From Rothia sp. (in: high G+C Gram-positive bacteria) (lineage in GTDB: Bacteria > Actinomycetota > Actinomycetes > Actinomycetales > Micrococcaceae), in the NCBI GenBank assembly GCA_030524105.1, contig JAUNHE010000009.1:1-64000 (forward strand): a stretch of DNA of 64,000 bases. The letters run 5' to 3'. Each line of letters begins with the position of its first letter. The first letter of the stretch is position 1. The notes under the pieces were generated by a model that saw only the letters and a program-made list of their open reading frames with translations, was not told the origin of the DNA and did not search any database. Below, in pieces: positions 9,451 to 17,254 of the stretch. Made by a program: the position numbers and the translations under genes.

Positions 9451-10520
9451 TGCAATTTTTAACTAAAGTTCCAACATCGCTCAAGTATGAATATATGTTG
9501 CGCGAAGAGAACTCTTGGCGTGCCTATCACATCTTTTACGGTGGTACTCCGCTCACGGTACTCCGTGACTGTTTGCTACCACTGGCACAGAATATGGTTG
9601 ATGAAGGCGATATTATTGAATTTTTCTTTATCAACTACTGGCTGGAAGGATCACACGTACGGCTGCGTCTGCGTGTCCATCCCGACAATGTTAATCATGT
9701 AAACGAAAAAGTGATTGCACGTGTAGAGGACTACCTAGCAAAGCACCCCTCCTATCATCCGATGGCTGAGCTCGCCGACAACAACTTCTACGAGAGCCTC
9801 TTCGAAGGCGAGTTCACAACGGCAGATCGACCGAAATATTTCGACGAGTTTGGAAATCCGAGGTTTGCTAAAAACAATTCAATCGAGATTCGCGAGTATG
9901 AACCAGAATGGCTACGATACGGCGGTGAGGTTGGCATGCTCATTTCTGAGCGTCAATTCGTGGATTCAACTCATCTGATGATCAAACTGATGGAACTCGG
10001 AAATATGGGTGTTAGAACGATCTTGCTTGGTATTTCAACCCAGATCACGTTCATCACCGCGGTATGTATGTTAAAAGATCTCAGCCTCATCGAAGATTTC
10101 TTTGTCGCATACCACCGCCGGTGGACCGATGGTTACGACATGAACCCTGCATATGAAACAAAAGAGGGAAGGGTTCAACATACTGCGACAGTTAACAATA
10201 TCCGCAAGAAGATTGTGCCGCGTGCAAGCTCCATCCTCTCAGGGAACGTTGAAGATTTTCCACAAATTCTTAAAGACTGGGTAAGGATTTGCACTAGAGC
10301 GCGCAAACAAATCGAAGATGCTTGTACAATTGCCCCATTAACGTTCAAATACGAGGACGGAATACGCGAAGTTTCAGACCCACAGGATGCAGCATGGTCT
10401 TTGTGTCACTCATTCATTCATATGACTAACAATCGTATTATGGTTTCAGTAGCTGACGAGGCATTCATTGCCTACCAGATTGTGGAAGCAATGCGGAAGG
10501 CAAAGACCAATGACAACTGA
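9450..10520 (+). CDS. SpaB_C-type thiopeptide biosynthesis protein (glutamate eliminase)
   Basis: 356 aa, GTG start sharing its G with the stop of the dehydratase gene. It has the thiopeptide-type SpaB_C plan: SWRAYHIFYGGTPLTVLRDC (residues about 22-41) at the N-terminus, then FFFINYWLEGSHVRLRLRV, where the HVRLR signature is prominent, and a helical C-terminus ending in SLCHSFIHMTNNRI. In loci with a separate glutamylation protein, this family removes glutamate to leave dehydroalanine or dehydrobutyrine. The [4+2] pyridine synthases of thiopeptides belong to the same fold. Because only one member is encoded here, elimination is the required role and cycloaddition is unlikely, though it cannot be excluded. 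An ATG at 9495 is an alternative start but would remove conserved sequence. Confidence 0.8.
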   Translation: MQFLTKVPTSLKYEYMLREENSWRAYHIFYGGTPLTVLRDCLLPLAQNMVDEGDIIEFFFINYWLEGSHVRLRLRVHPDNVNHVNEKVIARVEDYLAKHPSYHPMAELADNNFYESLFEGEFTTADRPKYFDEFGNPRFAKNNSIEIREYEPEWLRYGGEVGMLISERQFVDSTHLMIKLMELGNMGVRTILLGISTQITFITAVCMLKDLSLIEDFFVAYHRRWTDGYDMNPAYETKEGRVQHTATVNNIRKKIVPRASSILSGNVEDFPQILKDWVRICTRARKQIEDACTIAPLTFKYEDGIREVSDPQDAAWSLCHSFIHMTNNRIMVSVADEAFIAYQIVEAMRKAKTNDN

Positions 10521-11601
10521 GCTGAAAAACTGGGTACCAAAAAAACAATCGCAGCTTGAGCTTGGCCCAGCCAGATGGAACGGCACAGCCATCATTTCCG
10601 ATCTATGTGTTGGAGGCTCTGAACGCCTAATTAGCATCGGCCTTGTTGAAAGGCTAATTCTAGAAAGGGTTGACGGCAAGAAGAGCGTAGGCGATATCGA
10701 GCAGTGCTTACAAGCGGATGGGCTGGGACTACCTAACGGCAAACTCTTCACAACATTGAATAAGTTCGCATTCTTTGGAGTTATTGAGCGCCCTTTTACA
10801 GTAAAGCAAGGGACGAGGCAGGTCGATGCACAGTCCAGACAGGCGCCGTCGGCTCGAAACAATCAAGTTACGAGCGTAAGCAGACAACGAGGCATACTGG
10901 CGCTATGGAAGACTCTACCCTGGCTAGCTTCTGAAACTGCGTTCACGCTACTTGCTATCTTCGGGATTGCCTCTTTCGTTGCCCTTAGCATAACGGTTCC
11001 AAGTGCCTTACTTGCGATCAAGAGCTCACAGTTTATCTATGTAGCAATGGGTATCTTCGTCGCTGTTTCATGGTTAACACTCGTCACGTTTACACACGAA
11101 AATGCGCATGCTGCAGTATTCAATGCGTACTCAAAACGTGAACCATATTTAGCCCTAGCACGTTTTGGAATTCTTCCTATGCCAAATACACACATGCCTG
11201 GCATCTCCTTAATGCAGCCAAAACACAAAGTAGCGGTGATTGCCGCAGGGCCGCTAGTGTCGATGCTTCTTGCCACAATCCCCATTACTCTATTTTGGAG
11301 TATCGAAATACCCGAACTCCAAACTATTGCAGCCATCTGTATCCTCATCGACGTAATTATCATAGGCCTTAGCATTTCGTTCTTTCCAAACACCGATGCC
11401 ACCAGAATCCTTGAAACAATCAGCGGAGTAGACCAAATCCAAGCCGTCAGCTTCAACATACTAACGCGCAAATACAAGCTCCCCTCGTCGCTGCCAGGGA
11501 AAACTCGCGTAGCGGTATGCGCATATCCAGTCTTGCTGTTAGTTGCAATCGGAACATGGCTAGCAGCAGTAGGGTGGGCCATCCGGCTCATTCTAAACTA
11601 G
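10510..11601 (+). CDS. membrane M50-like zinc protease with PqqD-like domain (candidate leader peptidase)
   Basis: 363 aa. The start at 10510 overlaps the eliminase gene by 11 bp. A frame open from 10468 merely extends into that gene. Residues about 25-90 look like a PqqD-type winged helix (LILERVDGKKSVGDIEQ, then KLFTTLNKFAFFGVIE). Several membrane segments follow, with H196-E-N-A-H200 (HExxH) in the sequence TFTHENAHAAVF and an NTDAT motif with D296 near the C-terminus. This is the arrangement of zinc ligands in site-2 (M50) proteases. An intramembrane protease directly before the precursor gene, carrying its own leader-binding-like domain, suggests leader removal at the membrane. It could also be a degenerate M50 protein with a binding role. 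No other protease is present in the locus. Confidence 0.75.
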   Translation: MTTELKNWVPKKQSQLELGPARWNGTAIISDLCVGGSERLISIGLVERLILERVDGKKSVGDIEQCLQADGLGLPNGKLFTTLNKFAFFGVIERPFTVKQGTRQVDAQSRQAPSARNNQVTSVSRQRGILALWKTLPWLASETAFTLLAIFGIASFVALSITVPSALLAIKSSQFIYVAMGIFVAVSWLTLVTFTHENAHAAVFNAYSKREPYLALARFGILPMPNTHMPGISLMQPKHKVAVIAAGPLVSMLLATIPITLFWSIEIPELQTIAAICILIDVIIIGLSISFFPNTDATRILETISGVDQIQAVSFNILTRKYKLPSSLPGKTRVAVCAYPVLLLVAIGTWLAAVGWAIRLILN

Positions 11602-11630
11602 CCCTGAAGGGCAAAATAGAAAGGAACGCT

Positions 11631-11813
11631 ATGAATCTCGAAGCATTAGCAACTGAGCTAGAGGCCTTTACCTCGGAAACCTTTGAAGTTAAGGACTACG
11701 TAGACTACGCAGACATGGCCTTTGGCTCCACCTGTTCGTCTTCTTCCTCATCTTCTTGCTCTTCAACCTGCTCCTCGTGCTGCACCTCAACATCGTCTTG
11801 TGCAGCAGCGTAA
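11631..11813 (+). CDS. RiPP precursor peptide, Ser/Cys/Thr-rich core
   Basis: 60 aa, preceded by AAAGGAA. The leader (about 1-32) is acidic and contains SETFEVKDYVDYADMAFG, resembling the leaders of thiazolylpeptide-type precursors. The core (about 33-60) contains 15 Ser, 6 Cys, 4 Thr and a terminal Ala-Ala-Ala, and nothing else. The cysteines are at 35, 43, 47, 50, 51 and 57, and a run of seven Ser fills 36-42. Every non-Ala residue is therefore a possible substrate for cyclodehydration or dehydration by the upstream enzymes. The boundary after FG is inferred from composition. An in-frame open frame begins at 11517, but the ATG at 11631 has the ribosome binding site and follows the protease gene by 29 bp. 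Confidence 0.88.
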   Translation: MNLEALATELEAFTSETFEVKDYVDYADMAFGSTCSSSSSSSCSSTCSSCCTSTSSCAAA

Positions 11814-11868
11814 ATCACACAAAAGAGTAAAAGGAACGCCTAAAAATAGATCTAACCCGGTATAAAAA

Positions 11869-11914
11869 CCGTCACCGCCCGGGCATTTACCTGGAAATAA
11901 CCCGGCGGTGACGG
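11869..11914 (+). terminator. long hairpin between precursor and exporter genes
   Basis: CCGTCACCGCC (11869-11879) pairs perfectly with GGCGGTGACGG (11904-11914), and the inner bases CGGG/CCC can extend the stem. No T-run follows, so this is more likely a partial terminator or an mRNA-stabilising or processing structure that raises precursor transcript over downstream genes than a simple intrinsic terminator. It sits 55 bp after the precursor stop. Confidence 0.6.
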
Positions 11915-12119
11915 CCGAACCGACTAAAGTGTGCTTCTACACCAAATGTTGAGAGGCTTGATATATCTTGATATTTATCAGGTAGATAGGTTTTACCAAA
12001 GGTAATTTTCCTCCAACCGAGGCATTACAGCACAACCCACTAACCATCGCGATAGAACAAAACGTGTGGAATAAGCGATACCAATCCGCGTATCCCACAT
12101 TTTCACAAGGAAGTTATGA
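11915..12119 (+). promoter_or_regulatory. upstream region of the exporter genes with CTTGATAT direct repeats
   Basis: The 205-bp gap contains no gene. CTTGATAT occurs twice, 10 bp apart (11957-11964 and 11967-11974), each containing a TTGATA hexamer like the -35 of the candidate promoter at 1938. A second promoter for the exporter and YcaO-2 genes is plausible. No convincing -10 at ideal spacing was found. AAGGAAG (12108-12114) is the ribosome binding site of the next gene. Confidence 0.35.
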
Positions 12120-13028
12120 ATGACAGATCCAATTGTGGATATCAGAGATATGACCGTCAAGATCAAAGGGAAAACTATCCTTGATGGCATCAATCTTGAG
12201 GTTAAACCTGGATCATTTCACGGAATCATCGGCCCTAACGGAGCAGGAAAAACCACACTTTTTACGACCATTCAGGGATTTTGCGCACCAGCTCATGGCA
12301 CAGTCCGCCTTCTGGGACAAAACCCCTATCCACGAAACATCGGTCTTCTAGGTCAGATTGGGATACAACCACAGCGTTCCTCTTTCTTTCCGAAAACTAC
12401 TCTTTTAGAACACCTCACCGTTGTTGCAGAGCTGCAAGGAGCGCCGCAAAGTAGAGTGTCACAGCTCATCGAAGAGCTCAATCTCATGCATGCCATAAAG
12501 ACCAAAGTTGAGGCTCTCTCAGGTGGTGAACGTCAGCGTCTAGCCGTTGCAACCGCAATCATTCATCAGCCAAAAGTACTGTTCCTAGATGAACCGACTG
12601 CCGGGTTGGACCCTGAAACCAGACGCAACCTTGTTTCGCTGCTTCAAAGTACTGATTTAGACGGCGTAACTACGCTCTACACTACGCACTTTCTAGATGA
12701 AGCTGAACGCCTGTGCAACGTGGTGTCCATCGTGGATGAGGGCAAGATTCTCATTACCGAGAGCCCCCGCAAGCTGATTGAGAAGGCAGCTCTTGGATCC
12801 ACGGTGCTACTTCCGCACGCGCTTCACCAGGCAGACATAATTTCTGCCAAATTTGGTGAGGGCCAAGTTCGAGTTACCCAGGAAGGGATCGCAATCCGCA
12901 CCAGTGACACGGCAAAACTTTTCATTGCCCTGGAATCCATTGGAGTTACAACCAGTGGTGCCCACGTGTCAGAGGGAAGGCTCGAGGATGTTTACTTAAC
13001 AATCACTGGGAAGGACTACGTGATATGA
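12120..13028 (+). CDS. ABC transporter ATP-binding protein (RiPP export or immunity)
   Basis: 302 aa. All ABC signatures are present: Walker A GPNGAGKTTLF (about 40-50), LSGGERQRLAVA, Walker B VLFLDEPTAGLDP and the H-loop TTHF. The C-terminal third (from about 225) is the extension common in drug and lantibiotic-type exporters. It is coupled to the permease by a 4-bp ATGA overlap. ATG at 12120 is preceded by AAGGAAG at correct spacing. An out-of-frame ATG lies at 12116. Its position in the locus implies export of the modified peptide, self-protection, or both. Confidence 0.9.
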   Translation: MTDPIVDIRDMTVKIKGKTILDGINLEVKPGSFHGIIGPNGAGKTTLFTTIQGFCAPAHGTVRLLGQNPYPRNIGLLGQIGIQPQRSSFFPKTTLLEHLTVVAELQGAPQSRVSQLIEELNLMHAIKTKVEALSGGERQRLAVATAIIHQPKVLFLDEPTAGLDPETRRNLVSLLQSTDLDGVTTLYTTHFLDEAERLCNVVSIVDEGKILITESPRKLIEKAALGSTVLLPHALHQADIISAKFGEGQVRVTQEGIAIRTSDTAKLFIALESIGVTTSGAHVSEGRLEDVYLTITGKDYVI

Positions 13029-13756
13029 ACTCGTACAAGTCGTTATCGAAAACTATGCTGAAATATGATTTGCGCGATTGGTCCACTCTGTTTTTTACTT
13101 TTGCCTTTCCAGCTGCCTTACTATTTATTCTTACGACTACTTTGAAAGACTCAGCTCCCGGCACGGATTTAACGGGTAGCATTAGCGCGAATATGATAGC
13201 ATTTGGTGCCGCTTTCGTAGGAATTTACGCGGGAGCCACTCACTTGGCACTGTGGCGTGAAAACGGTATGTTCAATGTGCTTAGAAACTTCCCATTGTCT
13301 TCAAATACTGTGCTTGCCGCGCAGGCATCAGCCGGTACACTTTTGCTTTTAGGACAAATTCTACTGCTGTTTGTACTTGCATTGATCCTCGGCGTATCGC
13401 CAGCTGCAACCTTGCCCATCGCAGTCATTCCTGCCGTATTCGGATATCTTCTATTCTTCTTCGTCGGTGTTGCACTAGGTATCTTCGTGCCATCAATGGC
13501 GGGTGTTTCCATGGCAGCGACATTCATCATTATTCCGCTCGGCATTATTGGTGGAGCGATGATGCCGCTAGAAATGTTGCCGGATTGGGCTCAGAGCATT
13601 GCTCCATACACGCCGATTTACCATATGCGAGAAAGTATTTCTATGGCGCTCATTAATGTCGGAACCTGGAAGGATTTCGGCATCGGCATGGTGTATCTGA
13701 TTACTGTGGGCTTCGTATTGTGCTTATTGTCCCAGCGGTTCATGAGATTCAAATAA
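13025..13756 (+). CDS. ABC-2 type transporter permease
   Basis: 243 aa with about six hydrophobic segments. The first is LFFTFAFPAALLFILTTT, and a pair in the middle surrounds FFVGVALGIFVP. The sequence MMPLEMLPDWAQSIAPYTPI is the loop before the last helices that is typical of ABC-2 exporters. It forms a transporter with the preceding ATPase. The stop is followed 17 bp later by the start of the second YcaO gene. Confidence 0.85.
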   Translation: MNSYKSLSKTMLKYDLRDWSTLFFTFAFPAALLFILTTTLKDSAPGTDLTGSISANMIAFGAAFVGIYAGATHLALWRENGMFNVLRNFPLSSNTVLAAQASAGTLLLLGQILLLFVLALILGVSPAATLPIAVIPAVFGYLLFFFVGVALGIFVPSMAGVSMAATFIIIPLGIIGGAMMPLEMLPDWAQSIAPYTPIYHMRESISMALINVGTWKDFGIGMVYLITVGFVLCLLSQRFMRFK

Positions 13757-13773
13757 GCCAAACTGCCCACGAG

Positions 13774-15519
13774 ATGAATATGTTTACTGAAGTCGCACAG
13801 AATCTCTTTACTATTCCCGGAGGAATTCTTGTAACTACCCAAGATCTGCGAGATAGTTTGGAGGTCGAAGAGCTACGGGAGCGCTGGTTACGTACGCGCC
13901 AGAACCAAATAGTAGAAATTTGCGCGAACCCTTCAGCAAAGCGTGTATTTACTGGCAGCCAGATCTTTTCTGGAATAACAACAAGTCTTCAACATGCATG
14001 CCTCGAACTAAGCAGAATCGAGGAAAACTGTAACAGCGTATGGGAGTTTCACACAGCACGTGGACAGATTCGACGAGGTAGTCCTACCTTTGGCAGAATC
14101 TGGGAACGGGGGAATGGATTGTCACGATACCCTTATATTGATGCTGAATCGAAAAAAGGGGATAGTCCTGACGCAACACAACAGACTAGAGGCAGTTCCC
14201 CCGACAGTCGTGTCGTAAGCCAGAAGCTTCGTGCAAAACCTTTGGCAGATATATACCTGCCCCGTGAAGTACTCACAAATCCTGTTGCATCCTACCTGGG
14301 CTGCCCACCAAATCTAAAGATCGGGTGGGTAACTTCCTCTCCAGCTACTGGTAAAACTCCAAATTGGAATGGGAAAGAAGTTAGAAGTCTATCTTGGTCT
14401 GGGCATTTGAACAGCTTCAGCTTAAGTGAAACTGCCGCACTTTTAGAGGGCATCGAACGCAGAGTCGGAGCACTTGAGAGTGAACCGCGGTCGGTTCTTT
14501 GTAAAGCCAGCGAATTGGACGGAACTATACTCACGCCCGCAGATTTTCCACCTTACCCAGATGCCTTCTACGATGTGTTTGGCGCTAAATACAACACCGA
14601 TCAGCCTCATGAATGGGTGCGTGTCACGCGCCTTGCTGATGGTGAGAAGGCATGGATACCGCGTGAATATGTGTATTACGGACAGCAAATGAAGTACCAA
14701 CCGTGGGCGTTCAGTACTTCATCAGGGTGCGCCACCGGCTCTACCCTTGCGGAGGCCCAGCTTTTTGGGGTGTTGGAACTTATCGAGCGCGATTCGTTTG
14801 TTGGGTGTTGGTATGCCAGCATCAATGCGAGTCCAATCGATTTGAGCAGTATCACTAGCCTCGAAAAACTGAGAGTGCGGTCCTCATTACTGGGGATTGA
14901 ACTTAAATGCGGGTTACTGCCATCCATCATTGGTATCCCTGTGGTGGTTTCATCCGCACTGATTTCTGATGAAGTCGGACCTGTACTTGCGGTCGGGGCG
15001 TCATGCCACCCTGATATAACGCAAGCTGTTAGCGGAGCCATCAATGAAGTGTGGACTTACATTAATGAGCGTGCTGCATTCGCACGAAACCATCGCGATA
15101 AAATTGAATACCTACATTCTAACCCCACGCTGTGTGCTAGCATCGAAGACCACCCGCTATTTGGCATGTATACTACAGAACAAGCATACCTGGAGTTCAC
15201 AGGAACCGATACCAGTAACTCTATATCCTTCGAATCTGATTGGCAAAGCTGGAGCGAGCAGCCCATCAACGAACTTCTAGATTACATTATTACTCGTTTG
15301 CACAATGAAGATATAGATGTCTGGACTCACAGACAAACATCTAAATTTGAGCAATCATTAGGTTTAGAAACCGTTATGACCGTGTCTCCGAACTTAATCC
15401 CTATTGACTTTGGCTGGAAGCAGCAACGCGTCTTGCAATCCGAACGACTCAGAAAAATTATCAAGGAGCATCATGGATCAAAGGCAAAACCACGATTACT
15501 CCCCCATTCGTTCTCCTAA
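13774..15519 (+). CDS. second, divergent YcaO-domain protein
   Basis: 581 aa counted from the ATG at 13774; another ATG follows at 13780. Frames opening earlier run inside the permease gene. The YcaO signatures are ALLEGIERR (about 221-229), SSGCATGSTLAEAQLFGVLE (about 315-334) followed by LIERDSF, and VGASCHPDITQAVSGAINEV. The Gln expected after the last Glu is Trp here (EVWTY), and the C-terminus is LPHSFS rather than PxPxP. Residues 1-190 show no domain I recognise. No TfuA partner is nearby, so thioamidation is not supported. It may act on a different residue class (for example Ser/Thr rather than Cys) or be a helper subunit. Its place after the exporter, apart from the main biosynthetic run, is unusual. 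Confidence 0.75.
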   Translation: MNMFTEVAQNLFTIPGGILVTTQDLRDSLEVEELRERWLRTRQNQIVEICANPSAKRVFTGSQIFSGITTSLQHACLELSRIEENCNSVWEFHTARGQIRRGSPTFGRIWERGNGLSRYPYIDAESKKGDSPDATQQTRGSSPDSRVVSQKLRAKPLADIYLPREVLTNPVASYLGCPPNLKIGWVTSSPATGKTPNWNGKEVRSLSWSGHLNSFSLSETAALLEGIERRVGALESEPRSVLCKASELDGTILTPADFPPYPDAFYDVFGAKYNTDQPHEWVRVTRLADGEKAWIPREYVYYGQQMKYQPWAFSTSSGCATGSTLAEAQLFGVLELIERDSFVGCWYASINASPIDLSSITSLEKLRVRSSLLGIELKCGLLPSIIGIPVVVSSALISDEVGPVLAVGASCHPDITQAVSGAINEVWTYINERAAFARNHRDKIEYLHSNPTLCASIEDHPLFGMYTTEQAYLEFTGTDTSNSISFESDWQSWSEQPINELLDYIITRLHNEDIDVWTHRQTSKFEQSLGLETVMTVSPNLIPIDFGWKQQRVLQSERLRKIIKEHHGSKAKPRLLPHSFS

Positions 15520-16105
15520 TCCAGATCAAAAATACCCGAACGGTACGCAACTGAAGCATGGTACTACAGTAAATATAGGTTTTCTGTGTACATTCACGAT
15601 ACTTTATTTGATACCGATTTTATCGACTTCATCCGTATACCTTGCATTTCTTGCTGCTGGCCTGTTTCTAGCACTTTTCGGTGTTGGGCTTGTTTTTACT
15701 AGGCTAGTAACGTCCTCTCCTGCCAAAATACACAAGGTAAGAAGCAGGAAGCAAGCCGTCCTCATCACCATAACCTCTTTCGCGGAGTTTGGTGCGGCTG
15801 CAATTGGCCTCTGGATCGGATTTTGGCTAGATATTTGGTGGCCATTTGGAATTCTTCTAGCAGGAACGGTAGCTGTCCATTTTCTATCTCTCACGTGGAC
15901 CTATCGGCGAACCCTGGACTACTATGCCTTGACTTTAGCCATTATATCGTTACTCCTACTGATCACAAGCCCGATGCCCTTGTTGCGAGATCTCTGGGCC
16001 GTATCTGGTGCCATTATGGCTTCCTGCACTGCACTCTACGTTGTGGAACTTTCGTGTACACTGCGATCCTTGTCAGAATCACAAGTATCCAGACCATTTT
16101 CATAA
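15473..16105 (+). CDS. unknown six-helix membrane protein, possible immunity function
   Basis: 210 aa from the ATG at 15473, which follows AAGGAG at four-base spacing. The gene overlaps the YcaO-2 gene by 47 bp. About 40 polar residues precede about six hydrophobic segments, with a basic loop KIHKVRSRKQ between the second and third. I recognise no family. Translational linkage to the RiPP genes suggests a product-related role such as producer immunity or a transporter accessory, but this is inference from position only. Confidence 0.6.
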   Translation: MDQRQNHDYSPIRSPNPDQKYPNGTQLKHGTTVNIGFLCTFTILYLIPILSTSSVYLAFLAAGLFLALFGVGLVFTRLVTSSPAKIHKVRSRKQAVLITITSFAEFGAAAIGLWIGFWLDIWWPFGILLAGTVAVHFLSLTWTYRRTLDYYALTLAIISLLLLITSPMPLLRDLWAVSGAIMASCTALYVVELSCTLRSLSESQVSRPFS

Positions 16106-17254
16106 GCACGCTTCAGCCAGCTAGTGAGATAAGTCTTCATGTCTTTTTGAAGCAGATTCTGTAAGTTTTGACTTGACATATTCTGGGTCCAGTTCCGCTC
16201 CAGCTTTTAGAAACTAATCAATCATGGGGGCAACCCAAGCCCCGTTACCTTTTATAAATGCTTACCAAACAGCCCTGAACAGGGTCACACTAGAAGCGTA
16301 AGTAACCAACTCACCCCCCCCTGACTTGAGACACCAAATAGCCAGAAGAAGTATCTCCGCCGGTATCAGGAATAGAACACAGGCTAGCCCAAAACTATCA
16401 GCGCTATACCATTAACTATTACCCAGTACCTGAAAATCCAGGTTGTCTGCCTTCCCAAACTTACTATACGCAGAGTAGACATAGTCACCCCCTGGGGAAG
16501 CTAAAGTCGCTGTTTGCAATGCCTATATCGCCGTTGAAACAACTCATATGAGACCCCATACCTTGTACTAGTTTACGGTCACGGATGAAGCCACCGCTTT
16601 GCTTTCCATAATCAGCGGCTTCGATAAAGATCTAGCTGCGACGTACACCCACCGCATAAGCTTAGGCATCAGGCTATACAGAAATTTATAATGAAATACC
16701 TACCAACTACCGGCTTATACTCAGCTAGATGTGCTAAAACATGCAACGTATTCAAGAGGGGATTATCCCTGATATCAAACTGATCGATTCGGTTTTCCAG
16801 GCTCTAGATATACAAAACATGATCGTGACCGGTACTAGGGTGCAGCCAGTATCGTTGGCGACCGCCTACGCCAGTTAGCCGCACAGCAGGCTGATAATCA
16901 GACTCAAGTTTTCATTCTGGCAAAGACCCACCTAGGGCATATGCACCCCATTAATGGTTCTCCCTAGGGTAGTGGGTAGATTTTCCGGATACTTCACGTC
17001 TAGCTTCTTATACCGAGTCACCCTAATATATCGGATTTCAGGCGCATTATTTAGGAGGCTCCCATGTTTCGCGGTTTGGGAACAGGGCACTCATCATCAA
17101 ATGAGTGCTTTTCTTATCTCTACTTTACTTCGATAAAGGAGAGCATCACGAGTTCATTGCCATCGGAAACAGGGTGAACGTGTTGCTCACGATGTTAATG
17201 TATGGGTTCTTTGCCCTGGGCGATAATATAGGCGTAACGAAAACTATGAGGGGA
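16106..17254. other. decayed region without intact genes
   Basis: Only short frames are present and none has a convincing start context. The segment near 16740-16950 reads on the plus strand as a broken protein with LIDSVFQALDIQNMIVTG, a stop and then a continuation VGDRLRQLAAQQADNQTQVF in another frame, suggesting a degraded transposase or other gene. A short fragment near 17135-17210 (HHEFIAIGNRVNVLLTML) may be another gene relic. The stretch separates the RiPP locus from the right-hand IS remnant. Confidence 0.5.
17087..17112 (+). terminator. intrinsic terminator-like hairpin
   Basis: GCACTCAT (17087-17094), a six-base loop, ATGAGTGC (17101-17108) and TTTT form a perfect 8-bp stem with a short T-run. 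No intact gene lies directly upstream, so it may be the relic of a lost gene or end read-through from the RiPP operon. Confidence 0.5.

Noticed and set aside
13774-15519. Thioamide-forming role for the second YcaO
   Set aside because: No TfuA-like partner gene is present in the locus.
15823-16164. A 113-codon plus-strand frame at the end of the RiPP locus
   Set aside because: It is a shifted reading of the membrane protein gene at 15473-16105.
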